Positions 1 through 7,249 of a DNA stretch of 12,553 bases are shown piece after piece. A model generated the notes under the pieces. It did no database searches. It worked only from the letters and a program-made list of their open reading frames with translations, and had not been told where the DNA came from. This DNA comes from an uncultured cyanobacterium. GTDB taxonomy: Bacteria; Cyanobacteriota; Cyanobacteriia; Cyanobacteriales; Geitlerinemataceae. The position numbers were made by a program, and so were the translations under genes. Numbering within the stretch: the first letter of the stretch is position 1; each line of letters begins with the position of its first letter. Where the stretch lies: assembly GCA_937121005.1 (NCBI GenBank), contig CAKZKB010000492.1:1-12553 (forward strand), in the 5' to 3' direction.

Positions 1-2271
1 TGGCATCTCGATGGCGGCGAACATACGTTTCGCAGCTTTCCTGCTTGTCAGTTTAGCATTTTTGAAGAGGTAAAAGGCAACACTCGCGCCTATTCTTTGT
101 GTACCGAACCGCCGGAAGATGGTACGCTGTCGGCGTGGAATTGGTATCCAGCCTCGAGTCCAGAGACGGAAACGGGAACGTATCGAGCATTATATCCCCG
201 TAGCTGGTTCGTTTACGAAAATGTATTTCAGTCTCAACTCAGTTGCGAACAGTTTTCGCCAATTTGTCCCCACAACTATCAAGAAACCAGCTATCCGATG
301 GCGATCTTTGAGTGGATCGCACATAACCCCACCGACGAACCGATAACGTTGAGTATTATGCTAACTTGGCAGAACGTTGTCGGTTGGTTTGCCAATGCCA
401 TTGAGTCGCCGGAAGTACGGGTACGCGATGATGGTTCTCCGGTTTACGAGTATCGATCGCGTTGGGGAGAAACGGCGGGAAATGTCAATCGCTGGATCGA
501 AGATTTTTTCCGGGTGGGTTGTTTGATGACTCGCTTGGGAGGAGGGGACGCAACGGAAGAAGGAGAAGGTCAAATCGCGATCGCGACTATTTCTAACCCT
601 GCCGTAGAAGTATACTATCACAGCCGTTGGAATCCTGCAAGCGATGGTAGCAGTATTTGGGACAACTTTGCTACTGATGGCACGTTACCTGATGTTGAAG
701 ATGAAACCCCCGCCAACGCTGGCGAACAAATTGGCTGCGCGATCGCGGTTAAGTTCACGTTGCGACCGGGGAAAACGCGCAAGATCCCGTTTATTTTAGC
801 ATGGGATTTTCCGATCACAGAATTCGCCTCGGGAGTAAAAGCCTATCGCCGCTATACGGACTTTTTCGGTCGCAGTGGAAACAATGCTTGGTCGATGGTA
901 CGGACGGCGTTAAAACATTCCGATGTTTGGCGAGAGAACATCCAAAATTGGCAGCAACCCATCCTCGATCGTCCCGATTTTCCCGACTGGTTTAAAATGG
1001 CGTTGTTCAACGAACTTTACGACCTCAGCAGTGGCGGAAGTTTGTGGACGGCGGTTGGGGATAACGATCCTAAAGGTCGCTTCGCGGTACTCGAGAGTTT
1101 CGACTATCGTTGGTACGAAAGTTTAGACGTGCGCCTGTACGGTTCTTTTGCCTTATTATTGTTGTGGCCGGAATTGGAAAAAGGCGTATTGCGGGCCTTT
1201 GCAAATGCCATTCCGACTCACGACGATCGCGATCGCATTGTCGGTTACAACCAAGCCAAAACCATTCGCAAATATTCCGGTGCGACTCCCCACGATCTCG
1301 GTGCGCCAAACGAGAGTCCCTGGGAACAAACCAATTATACCAGCTATCAAGACTGCAATTTGTGGAAGGATTTGCCTTGCGATTTCGTTTTACAAGTCTA
1401 TCGAGATTTCAAACTCACAGGAAGCGAAGATGTTGACTTTTTGCACGATTGCTGGCCCGCGATCGTCCAGACTTTAGACTATTTAAAAACCTTCGATCGC
1501 GATGGCGATGGCATTCCTGAAAATAGTGGCGCGCCGGATCAGACCTTCGACGACTGGAAGTTAAAAGGAGTAAGTGCGTATTGCGGCGGGTTGTGGTTAG
1601 CTGCATTAGAAGCGGCGATCGCCATTGGGGAAATGATTCGCGATCGGCCAGCAACTCGGTTGCTACCTTGGCAAGAAAAAATTGCACCGCCAGACCCCAA
1701 CAATATCTTACCCAAATACCGAGACTGGTTGCAGCGATCGCAGCCAATTTATCAAGAAAAACTCTGGAACGGACAATACTATCGTCTCGATAGCGAAAGC
1801 GGTTCCGAGGTGGTGATGGCCGATCAGTTGTGCGGACAATTTTACGCCCAACTGCTAGAATTAGAGGATATTGTCCCCCGCGATCGGGCATTGTCGGCCT
1901 TAAAAACAGTGTACGAGGCCTGTTTTGTCAAGTACAATTCATCCTTAAACGTTCCCCTGGGTGCAGTCAATGGAGTTAACCCCGACGGTACGCCAGAAAA
2001 TCCCAACGCCACGCATCCTTTAGAAGTATGGACGGGAATCAATTTCGGTTTGGCCGCATTTGCCATTCAAATGGGAATGAAAGACGAAGCCATGCAAATG
2101 ACTGAAGCAGTGGTTCGTCAAATCTATTCCGGTGGTTTGCAGTTTCGCACTCCCGAAGCCATTACCGCCGCCAAAACCTTTCGCGCCGGACATTATTTGC
2201 GGGCCATGGCGATATGGGCAATATACCATGTTTGTACCGCCGAAAGCAACCCGCGAACGACTTCTGACTGA
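1..2271 (+). CDS. GH116 family glycoside hydrolase (GBA2-like glucosylceramidase / beta-glucosidase), 5' end missing
   Basis: The reading frame is open from base 1 to the TGA at 2269-2271 and shows about 756 residues; the true start lies left of the window. The internal TTG at 97 is not a believable start, because the frame upstream of it reads as normal protein. The N-terminal half resembles the beta-sandwich domain of GH116 enzymes and the C-terminal half the alpha-barrel catalytic domain. The motif LESFDYRWYESLDVRLYGSF (from about 1090) carries the Glu at 1093-1095 that should be the nucleophile. The motif DQTFDDW (from 1537) carries the Asp at 1549-1551 that should be the acid/base, followed by the typical SAYCGGLWLAAL. 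A DRDGDGIPE loop (about 1495-1521) looks like a calcium site. The family cleaves beta-glucosides, including glucosylceramide; the substrate in cyanobacteria is not established. Both catalytic residues are present, so the enzyme is probably active. Confidence 0.9.
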   Translation, partial: WHLDGGEHTFRSFPACQFSIFEEVKGNTRAYSLCTEPPEDGTLSAWNWYPASSPETETGTYRALYPRSWFVYENVFQSQLSCEQFSPICPHNYQETSYPMAIFEWIAHNPTDEPITLSIMLTWQNVVGWFANAIESPEVRVRDDGSPVYEYRSRWGETAGNVNRWIEDFFRVGCLMTRLGGGDATEEGEGQIAIATISNPAVEVYYHSRWNPASDGSSIWDNFATDGTLPDVEDETPANAGEQIGCAIAVKFTLRPGKTRKIPFILAWDFPITEFASGVKAYRRYTDFFGRSGNNAWSMVRTALKHSDVWRENIQNWQQPILDRPDFPDWFKMALFNELYDLSSGGSLWTAVGDNDPKGRFAVLESFDYRWYESLDVRLYGSFALLLLWPELEKGVLRAFANAIPTHDDRDRIVGYNQAKTIRKYSGATPHDLGAPNESPWEQTNYTSYQDCNLWKDLPCDFVLQVYRDFKLTGSEDVDFLHDCWPAIVQTLDYLKTFDRDGDGIPENSGAPDQTFDDWKLKGVSAYCGGLWLAALEAAIAIGEMIRDRPATRLLPWQEKIAPPDPNNILPKYRDWLQRSQPIYQEKLWNGQYYRLDSESGSEVVMADQLCGQFYAQLLELEDIVPRDRALSALKTVYEACFVKYNSSLNVPLGAVNGVNPDGTPENPNATHPLEVWTGINFGLAAFAIQMGMKDEAMQMTEAVVRQIYSGGLQFRTPEAITAAKTFRAGHYLRAMAIWAIYHVCTAESNPRTTSD

Positions 2272-2310
2272 GAAATGTCTGAGTTATCGAGATCGCGATC
2301 GCGCTCTGGC

Positions 2311-2316
2311 TATAAT
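2311..2316 (+). promoter_or_regulatory. Candidate -10 element of the HTH-AAA gene
   Basis: A perfect TATAAT lies 40 bp past the stop of the glycosidase gene and 27 bp before the ATG at 2344. No good -35 hexamer is seen at 16-18 bp upstream, where the bases belong to a HIP1 cluster. Transcription would begin near 2323, leaving a leader of about 20 nt that includes the GGAG at 2338-2341. If real, it separates this cluster from the upstream gene and rules out the in-frame ATG at 2275 as the start. Confidence 0.45.
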
Positions 2317-2343
2317 AGCGATCGAACCTCGGAGTATGGAGTT

Positions 2344-3570
2344 ATGGGACGATCGCTAAAAGTTGACCCCGACTGCATTAACCGCGTCAAAGCTGCATTG
2401 CATCGCAATGGTTTCCCCAGCCAACAGGCGTTGGCGATAGACTTGGGATTTTCGCGATCGACGGTGGCCAACTTTTGTAATGGCAAACCTGTCGATTATC
2501 TTAACTTTGTGGAAGCCTCCGATAAGCTGGGGTTGAACTGGCAAGAAATTGCTTTGAAGTCCGACAGCGAGACGACAGACGCGATCGTCTCGAATTACGT
2601 GGAACGTCCTCCCATTGAGACGATCTGTAGCGAAGTTATCCTGCGTCCCGGTAGTTTAATTCGGATTAAAGCACCGAAAAAATGGGGTAAAACGCTGCTT
2701 AAAAATCGACTTTTGCAATTTTCCACCAAGCAAAACTATCGCACGGCAAATCTCAATCTTCTCGAAGCCGAAGACGATACTCTCAACGATCTCGATCGGT
2801 TTTTGCGTTGGTTCTGTATCCGCATTGCCAAAGAATTGCACTTGCCAAAAGACGGCGTAACCGAGATTTGGGATGAAGACGATCCCAGTACGACTAATTG
2901 TACCATGTATTTAGAAGAAGTGGTGCTAGAGTCGATTTCTACTGCTTTAGTTCTCAGCATTGACGATATCGATCGCGTCCTCACTTATCCGATCGCGAGT
3001 AACTTTTTGGCCCTACTGCGATCGTGGCACGAACGAGCTCGAGTTAACAAACTCTGGAAGAAATTGCGCCTCGTTATTGTCTATTCAACCGATGCCTATA
3101 TCCCCTTAGATATCAATCGATCGCCGTTTAATGTTGGCGAACCCATCGAGTTACCCGAATTCACTGTCAAACAGGTACTCGAACTGGCAAAAAAGCGGCA
3201 AGTTGAATGGGATCTCGACAGCGTAGAAAAGCTGATGCAACGAGTCGGCGGTCATCCTTATCTGGTCGATCGCGCCATTTGCCATCTCAAAGATCGCGCT
3301 GGCGAAACCTTAGAAAACGTGCTAGAATTGGCAGCAACCGAAGCCGGAATTTATCGCAACCACTTGCGAGATTTATGGTTGACGTTGCAAGAACACTCGG
3401 AACTGGCGGAAGCCACAAAAGCCGCGATCGCGGCTACTGAAAGCATCCGCTTAGAACCCAATATCACTTATAAGCTATATAGTTTGGGTGTGGTCAAACT
3501 AGATGGCAATAATGTCGTCATTCGTTGTCCGTTATATCGAGACTATTTAGGCGATCGGCTCAACAATTAA
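2344..3570 (+). CDS. HTH plus AAA_35-like (STAND-like) NTPase
   Basis: The protein has 408 residues counted from the ATG at 2344. An in-frame ATG at 2275 would add 23 low-complexity Ser/Arg residues encoded by HIP1-like DNA and lies before a good -10 box; GGAG at 2338-2341 sits close before 2344. Residues about 12-70 form an XRE-like helix-turn-helix (FPSQQALAIDLGFSRSTVAN, then NGKPVDYLNF) of a type found at the N-terminus of many cyanobacterial signalling NTPases. Residues about 86-320 match the AAA_35 'AAA-like domain': YVERPPIE opening, Walker A variant KAPKKWGKT (Lys116), Walker B LVLSIDDIDR (about 202-211), and the family motif PLDINRSPFNVGEPIELPEF. Residues about 340-408 look like a winged helix. 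No transmembrane segment is seen. The role is unknown; related proteins are thought to act as signal-dependent switches. It precedes a second AAA_35 gene by 37 bp, so the two are probably cotranscribed. Confidence 0.85.
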   Translation: MGRSLKVDPDCINRVKAALHRNGFPSQQALAIDLGFSRSTVANFCNGKPVDYLNFVEASDKLGLNWQEIALKSDSETTDAIVSNYVERPPIETICSEVILRPGSLIRIKAPKKWGKTLLKNRLLQFSTKQNYRTANLNLLEAEDDTLNDLDRFLRWFCIRIAKELHLPKDGVTEIWDEDDPSTTNCTMYLEEVVLESISTALVLSIDDIDRVLTYPIASNFLALLRSWHERARVNKLWKKLRLVIVYSTDAYIPLDINRSPFNVGEPIELPEFTVKQVLELAKKRQVEWDLDSVEKLMQRVGGHPYLVDRAICHLKDRAGETLENVLELAATEAGIYRNHLRDLWLTLQEHSELAEATKAAIAATESIRLEPNITYKLYSLGVVKLDGNNVVIRCPLYRDYLGDRLNN

Positions 3571-3596
3571 AAATTAGAAATTAAAAATTAAAAATT
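3566..3596. repeat. AT-rich short tandem repeat (AAATT / TTAAAAATT units)
   Basis: The gap after the HTH-AAA stop is built from repeats of ATTAAAAATT with one variant (ATTAGAAATT). It ends just before the GGGAGG ribosome site of the next gene. A related AT-rich tract occurs at 7864-7894. Such tracts are common between cyanobacterial genes; the function is unknown. Confidence 0.6.
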
Positions 3597-3602
3597 GGGA
3601 GG
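3597..3602 (+). promoter_or_regulatory. Strong ribosome binding site of the AAA-TPR gene
   Basis: GGGAGG lies 5 nt before the ATG at 3608. It fixes this start over the out-of-frame ATG at 3603. Confidence 0.7.
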
Positions 3603-3607
3603 ATGAG

Positions 3608-5641
3608 ATGAGTTACAACATTGGATATCACTATCAAGCAGGGGGAAGTTTACCCGCCGACGCACCGAGTTACGTGGTTCGCGAAGCAGACGACGAACTC
3701 TTTGATGGGTTGCTTGCAGGCGAGTTTTGCTACGTTTTGAACTCGCGACAAATGGGAAAATCCAGCCTGCGCGTGCGAACGATGAAACGCTTGCAAGATG
3801 CGGGAGTCGCTTGCAGTTCTATCGACTTAACTGGAATTGGTAGCCAACAGTTGACCCCGAAACAATGGTATCGTGGGTTAATCCAAGAACTCGTCAGTTG
3901 CTTTGAGTTAAACATCAACCGCCGCCAGTGGTTGAAGGAACGAGATGACTTAACTCCGGTGCAGCAATTTGGCGAGTTTATTCGCGATGTGTTGTTGGTT
4001 GAGGTCGATCGCCATATCGTTTTACTTGTCGATGAAATTGACAGTTTAATTAACCTCGATTTCCCCACCGATGATTTTTTTGCCCTCATTCGCAACTGCT
4101 ACAACAAGCGTGCGGAAAATCCGGCTTACCATCGCTTGACATTTGCCTTGTTTGGGGTAGCGACACCACCGGATCTGATTCAAGACAAGCATCGCACGCC
4201 GTTTAATATTGGTCGCGCGATCGAACTTCCTGGCTTTAAGATGCACGAAGTAGAAGTTTTAGAGACAGGTTTGGTAGGGAAAGCGGACAACCCGCAAGCA
4301 GTATTGCGCGAGATTTTATCCTGGACGGGAGGACAGCCATTTTTGACCCAAAAGATTTGTAAAATTTGGGTAGAGGAGTGGACGATCGCGGCCGAAACCG
4401 AAACCGAAGCCATCGAAACATTGGTGCGGAGTCGCATCATTGAAAATTGGGAAAGTCAAGACGAACCAGAACATTTACGCACGATCCGCGATCGGGTTTT
4501 GCGAAACGAAAAACGTGCAGGACGGCTACTAGGACTTCATCAAAAGGTTTTAGAGGAGGAAGGGATCGACTCTAAAAATACACCGATAGAAATCTGGCTG
4601 AGGCTAACGGGTTTAGTGTACAAAACAAAAGGAAAAATCGAGGTTTACAACCGAGTTTACGAACGAGTGTTCGATAAAAACTGGGTAAGGCACGAGCTAT
4701 CAGAATTACGTCCGTATTCTGAATCCTTCAATGCTTGGGTAAATTCTGGACATCAAGATAAATCTCGGCTTTTGCAAGGTAAAGCCTTGCAAAATGCTTT
4801 ATTGTGGACACAAGATAAAAGTCTGAGCGATTTAGACTATCGATTTCTCAATGCAAGTCAAGATTTGGAGAAAGTCGAGATCGCAAGACAATTAAAACTT
4901 CAGGAAGAAGAAAGTCGTATTTTGGCTGAAGCTCATCATGCGCTACTTGATGCTCGGCAAAAAGCGAGAACAAAAATTCGTATTGCAACTGTGATTTTGA
5001 GCTTTAGTGTCTTTGTCGGTGGAATGATTTTCTATTCTTGGCCGACAGTTCACTATGGCGAAAGTTGCGTAGTGAAACTGGTAGCAAATCAGTTAGCTAG
5101 TGCTCGTGAGGATTGCTTGTATGCGATAAAGCTCAATCCTAAAAATAAAGAGGCTCATTATACTTTAGGGCAAGTTTACGAACGTCTGAGAAACTTTGAA
5201 AAGGCTGAAAGACATTACAAAGAAGCTGTAAATTTAGGCTTTTTAGCTGCTTACAGCGAACTTGCGAGGATTTATTTGCTAAAAGATGATTGCGATCGAG
5301 CTTTAGATTTGCTGAGGCAGGTACAACAGGCCGCTACGCTTCCAGAAGTCAAGTATGCTGTACTAAAAAATATAGGATGGGGGTATTTATGTCAATGGAA
5401 AAAGCATCAAGATCCAGGCAGTTTAGACAGTGCAGAAAAATATCTTCAAGATTCTTTAGAGATAGACAATGGACGTGCTTCTTCTCATTGTTTGCTAGCT
5501 CAAGTCATTGAAGAGAGAGACGAGAAAGAAATAGCACTTCATTCATGGAAAAAATGTAAGGATGGACTGAAAGTAAATAGTTTTGAGGAAGAACAGTGGA
5601 TCTTGACGGCACGCCAACGCTTACAGCTTACAACCCAGTAA
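3608..5641 (+). CDS. AAA_35-like NTPase with transmembrane segment and C-terminal TPR repeats
   Basis: The protein has 677 residues. Residues about 1-350 are a second AAA_35 domain: opening YQAGGSLPADAPSYVVREAD, Walker A NSRQMGKSS (about 45-53), Walker B IVLLVDEID (about 137-145), the family motif RTPFNIGRAIELPGF (about 196-210), and GGQPFLTQ near 241. Residues about 365-455 are linker and charged coiled coil (QDLEKVEIARQLKLQEEESR). One hydrophobic helix follows at about 458-477, then TPR-like repeats from about 510 (AHYTLGQVYERLRNFEKAERHY) to about 650. The layout suggests a cytoplasmic NTPase anchored in the membrane, with the TPR part on the other side as a partner-binding arm. The function is unknown. 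The stop is 20 bp before a pilin-like gene, so cotranscription is likely. Base use is similar to the neighbours up to about 4550 and clearly more AT-rich afterwards, so the C-terminal half may have a different history. A broken copy of its 3' end lies at 6399-6507. Confidence 0.85.
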   Translation: MSYNIGYHYQAGGSLPADAPSYVVREADDELFDGLLAGEFCYVLNSRQMGKSSLRVRTMKRLQDAGVACSSIDLTGIGSQQLTPKQWYRGLIQELVSCFELNINRRQWLKERDDLTPVQQFGEFIRDVLLVEVDRHIVLLVDEIDSLINLDFPTDDFFALIRNCYNKRAENPAYHRLTFALFGVATPPDLIQDKHRTPFNIGRAIELPGFKMHEVEVLETGLVGKADNPQAVLREILSWTGGQPFLTQKICKIWVEEWTIAAETETEAIETLVRSRIIENWESQDEPEHLRTIRDRVLRNEKRAGRLLGLHQKVLEEEGIDSKNTPIEIWLRLTGLVYKTKGKIEVYNRVYERVFDKNWVRHELSELRPYSESFNAWVNSGHQDKSRLLQGKALQNALLWTQDKSLSDLDYRFLNASQDLEKVEIARQLKLQEEESRILAEAHHALLDARQKARTKIRIATVILSFSVFVGGMIFYSWPTVHYGESCVVKLVANQLASAREDCLYAIKLNPKNKEAHYTLGQVYERLRNFEKAERHYKEAVNLGFLAAYSELARIYLLKDDCDRALDLLRQVQQAATLPEVKYAVLKNIGWGYLCQWKKHQDPGSLDSAEKYLQDSLEIDNGRASSHCLLAQVIEERDEKEIALHSWKKCKDGLKVNSFEEEQWILTARQRLQLTTQ

Positions 5642-6177
5642 AACAAAGCAGAGGACTTAGAATGATGATATTCAATCGGCAAAAAACAAACCATCGAGGA
5701 TTTACCTTGATTGAAACTCTTGTTGTTATTCTAATGCTTGGCGTTTTAGCAGCGATTGGCATTCGACAATTGTTTCTTCTCGTGAACCAACAAAGAGTTA
5801 ATGTAGTGCGAGATTCGGTCGTTCACTATTTGAAGAAGGCGCAAGCTGAAGCTATCTCCGAGCAAGAAGAATTTAGTGCAACCTTTCGTCTTTCCGATAG
5901 AGGGCCAGTCGTCGCAATTTATCCTACAGATACCCCTGAGTCGGAGTGGATGTGGGAGGAGGTTGGTACTAACTTAGCTGAAGATCGATTTTTCTTTGGA
6001 GCAAATTTTGCAGAACATACAGTTACCTTCAATTCACTGGGGATAACGGAGGATGCAGGATTTACAGTTTTAGTTGCTGTCATAAGTGAAAACGAAGTTC
6101 TTCCCAGAACTGTACGATGTGTTTCTATTCTCAACTCCAATATGCAACTTGATGTAGGAAATTATTCTGCTTGCGGA
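5491..6177 (+). repeat. Tandem duplication, copy A (end of TPR gene plus pilin gene)
   Basis: This segment recurs at 6399-7043 with an 866-bp offset across the pilin gene. From the ATG at 5662 to the Cys codon at 6172 the two copies align without any gap (171 codons). The stretch 5695-5769 is identical over 75 bp to 6561-6635. The part before the pilin start covers the last 50 codons of the TPR gene. Confidence 0.9.
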
Positions 6178-6375
6178 ATTATGGCAAATGCCGATAGTAG
6201 CGATGTATCCAATGAGAGTTCTGAGATTGACTATGTTAATATACATAATAGGAACGCAAACATCTACGATCTTCAACCTCTTCTGAATACTTTTACTGTA
6301 TCACCAGAGCGTATGGATCTAGAGCCGGAAAATGGCAGAGAAAATCCTAGAAATCAAAGAGACAACGTTAATTAA
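5662..6375 (+). CDS. Type IV pilin-like / GspH-FimT type pseudopilin, copy A
   Basis: The protein has 237 residues from the ATG at 5662, with AGAGG at 5650-5654 as ribosome site. A longer GTG reading from 5596 overlaps the TPR gene in another frame and is rejected. A 13-residue basic leader ending in RG is followed by FTLIETLVVILMLGVLAAIG, the class III prepilin signal: prepilin peptidase should cut between Gly and Phe, and Glu at +5 is present. The hydrophobic helix runs to about residue 45. The rest is a globular domain resembling GspH/FimT minor pilins, with two cysteines (RCVSI near 153 and SACG near 171) that could pair as a C-terminal disulfide. After the second Cys comes a tail of about 66 residues rich in Asn, Asp and Glu; copy B has only about 27 residues there, unrelated in sequence. 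Probably a minor component of a type IV pilus or secretion pseudopilus; the exact partner system is not visible here. Confidence 0.82.
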   Translation: MMIFNRQKTNHRGFTLIETLVVILMLGVLAAIGIRQLFLLVNQQRVNVVRDSVVHYLKKAQAEAISEQEEFSATFRLSDRGPVVAIYPTDTPESEWMWEEVGTNLAEDRFFFGANFAEHTVTFNSLGITEDAGFTVLVAVISENEVLPRTVRCVSILNSNMQLDVGNYSACGIMANADSSDVSNESSEIDYVNIHNRNANIYDLQPLLNTFTVSPERMDLEPENGRENPRNQRDNVN

Positions 6376-6398
6376 ATGAAGTGAGGGTTAGTTTACTA

Positions 6399-6507
6399 TT
6401 TGCTAGTTTCAGTAATTGAAGAAAAGGATGAACTGAAAGTCAATAGTTTTGAGGAAGATCAGTGGATCTTAATGACACGCCAACGCTTACAGCTTACAAC
6501 CCAGTAA
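6399..6507 (+). pseudogene. Relic of the 3' end of the AAA-TPR gene
   Basis: The segment is homologous to 5491-5641, the last 50 codons of the TPR gene. It still reads in frame to the same stop: LLVSVIEEKDELKVNSF, then EEDQWILMTRQRLQLTTQ and TAA at 6505-6507. An in-frame 14-codon piece is missing relative to the parent (42 nt net), and the rest of the gene is absent. There is no plausible start codon or ribosome site of its own. It must be left from a duplication that copied the TPR 3' end together with the pilin gene. Confidence 0.88.
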
Positions 6508-7043
6508 AACGAAACAGAGGACTTAAAATGACGTTATTCAATCGGCAAAAAACAAACCACCGAGGATTTACCTTGATTGAAACTCTTGTTGTTATTCTAA
6601 TGCTTGGCGTTTTAGCAGCGATTGGCATTCGACAACTTTTTCTTTTCCTGAACCAACAAAGAGTTAATATAGTGCGTGATTCTGTCATTCAATATTTAAA
6701 AAAGGCACAAGCTGAAGCCATCTCCGAGCAAGAAAAATTGAGTGTAACTTTTCGCCTTTCTGACCGAGGGCCGGTCGTCGCAATCTATCCTACGGATTTA
6801 CCGGAATCAGAGTGGGAATGGAGTCAAGTAGGTTTAGATCTATCACCAGAACAATTTTTCTTTGGAGTAAATTTTGAAGAACATACCATTACGTTTAATA
6901 GCTTAGGGAAAACTGAAGATGCTGGATTTTCAATTCTAGTGGCTGTTATGAGCAGAAATAATATTATCCCTAAAACTACGCGGTGTGTTAGTGTAGTGAG
7001 CAATAATGTTCAGTTTGAAACAGGAAAAAGTTACGCTTGTGGA
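6399..7043 (+). repeat. Tandem duplication, copy B
   Basis: Second copy of the 5491-6177 unit. It holds the TPR-gene relic and the shared part of pilin copy B. Homology ends just after the second conserved Cys codon (7038-7040); the C-terminal tails of the two pilins differ. Confidence 0.9.
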
Positions 7044-7124
7044 CTTGTTACTGATGATGAAATCTCTCCAGATATGCAGAATCCTGATGTTACTAATTAC
7101 TCTCCGCCTAATTCTTGGCCCTAG
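6528..7124 (+). CDS. Type IV pilin-like / GspH-FimT type pseudopilin, copy B
   Basis: The protein has 198 residues from the ATG at 6528; AGAGG at 6516-6520 is the ribosome site, exactly as in copy A. A longer GTG reading from 6462 would run through the relic in another frame and is rejected. The prepilin signal (NHRG then FTLIETLVVILMLGVLAAIG) is identical to copy A, so the same prepilin peptidase should process both. The two proteins are nearly identical through the leader and helix and then diverge gradually, with matching blocks such as LSDRGPVVAIYPTD and FNSLG. Both conserved cysteines are kept (RCVSV and YACG). The tail is short and ends in Pro-rich NYSPPNSWP. The intact frame and mostly conservative differences suggest it is functional rather than a decaying copy. 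Confidence 0.82.
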   Translation: MTLFNRQKTNHRGFTLIETLVVILMLGVLAAIGIRQLFLFLNQQRVNIVRDSVIQYLKKAQAEAISEQEKLSVTFRLSDRGPVVAIYPTDLPESEWEWSQVGLDLSPEQFFFGVNFEEHTITFNSLGKTEDAGFSILVAVMSRNNIIPKTTRCVSVVSNNVQFETGKSYACGLVTDDEISPDMQNPDVTNYSPPNSWP

Positions 7125-7134
7125 TAAATAAATC

Positions 7135-7200
7135 ACAACCTTCCACTGCCTCGTAAAGATTTTGTAGCAACTCCTCAAACGTCTCGCCTTCAGTGGTACA
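7135..7200 (-). pseudogene. Relic of a HicB-like antitoxin gene
   Basis: On the minus strand this stretch reads C-T followed by TEGETFEELLQNLYEAVEG and Cys. This matches the conserved 'GC-x-(T/S)(E/Q)G(E/D)T-x-EE-x-x-x-N-x-x-EA(V/I)EG' region of HicB-family antitoxins. A stop (TAG) lies two codons before it in the same frame, and the frame then runs into the end of pilin copy B, so no complete gene exists. No HicA toxin is seen nearby. Recognition is by motif memory only. Confidence 0.6.
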
Positions 7201-7234
7201 ATACTAAATAGCCATCCGCACACCTCGATCGCCT
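7193..7234 (-). pseudogene. Fragment of pdxA (short copy of an internal piece)
   Basis: These 42 bp match 8082-8122 inside pdxA with about 38 identical positions, 3 substitutions and one extra base that shifts the frame. In pdxA the matching bases encode KAIEAADGYLALYH, which includes the metal-binding His273, on the same (minus) strand. The copy lies just before the Uma2 start and shares its left 8 bases (GTGGTACA) with the HicB-like relic. Confidence 0.7.
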
Positions 7235-7249
7235 TTCGACAAAACAAAC

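Noticed and set aside
2275..2343. In-frame N-terminal extension of the HTH-AAA protein from an ATG at 2275
   Set aside because: It would encode a Ser/Arg-rich stretch from HIP1-like DNA, lies upstream of a TATAAT box, and the family normally begins close to MGRSL at 2344.
5596..5661. Longer start (GTG) for pilin copy A
   Set aside because: It overlaps the TPR coding sequence in another frame and would put 22 extra residues before a prepilin leader that is already complete.
6462..6527. Longer start (GTG) for pilin copy B
   Set aside because: It is the same out-of-frame extension as in copy A, running through the TPR relic; the AGAGG site points to 6528.
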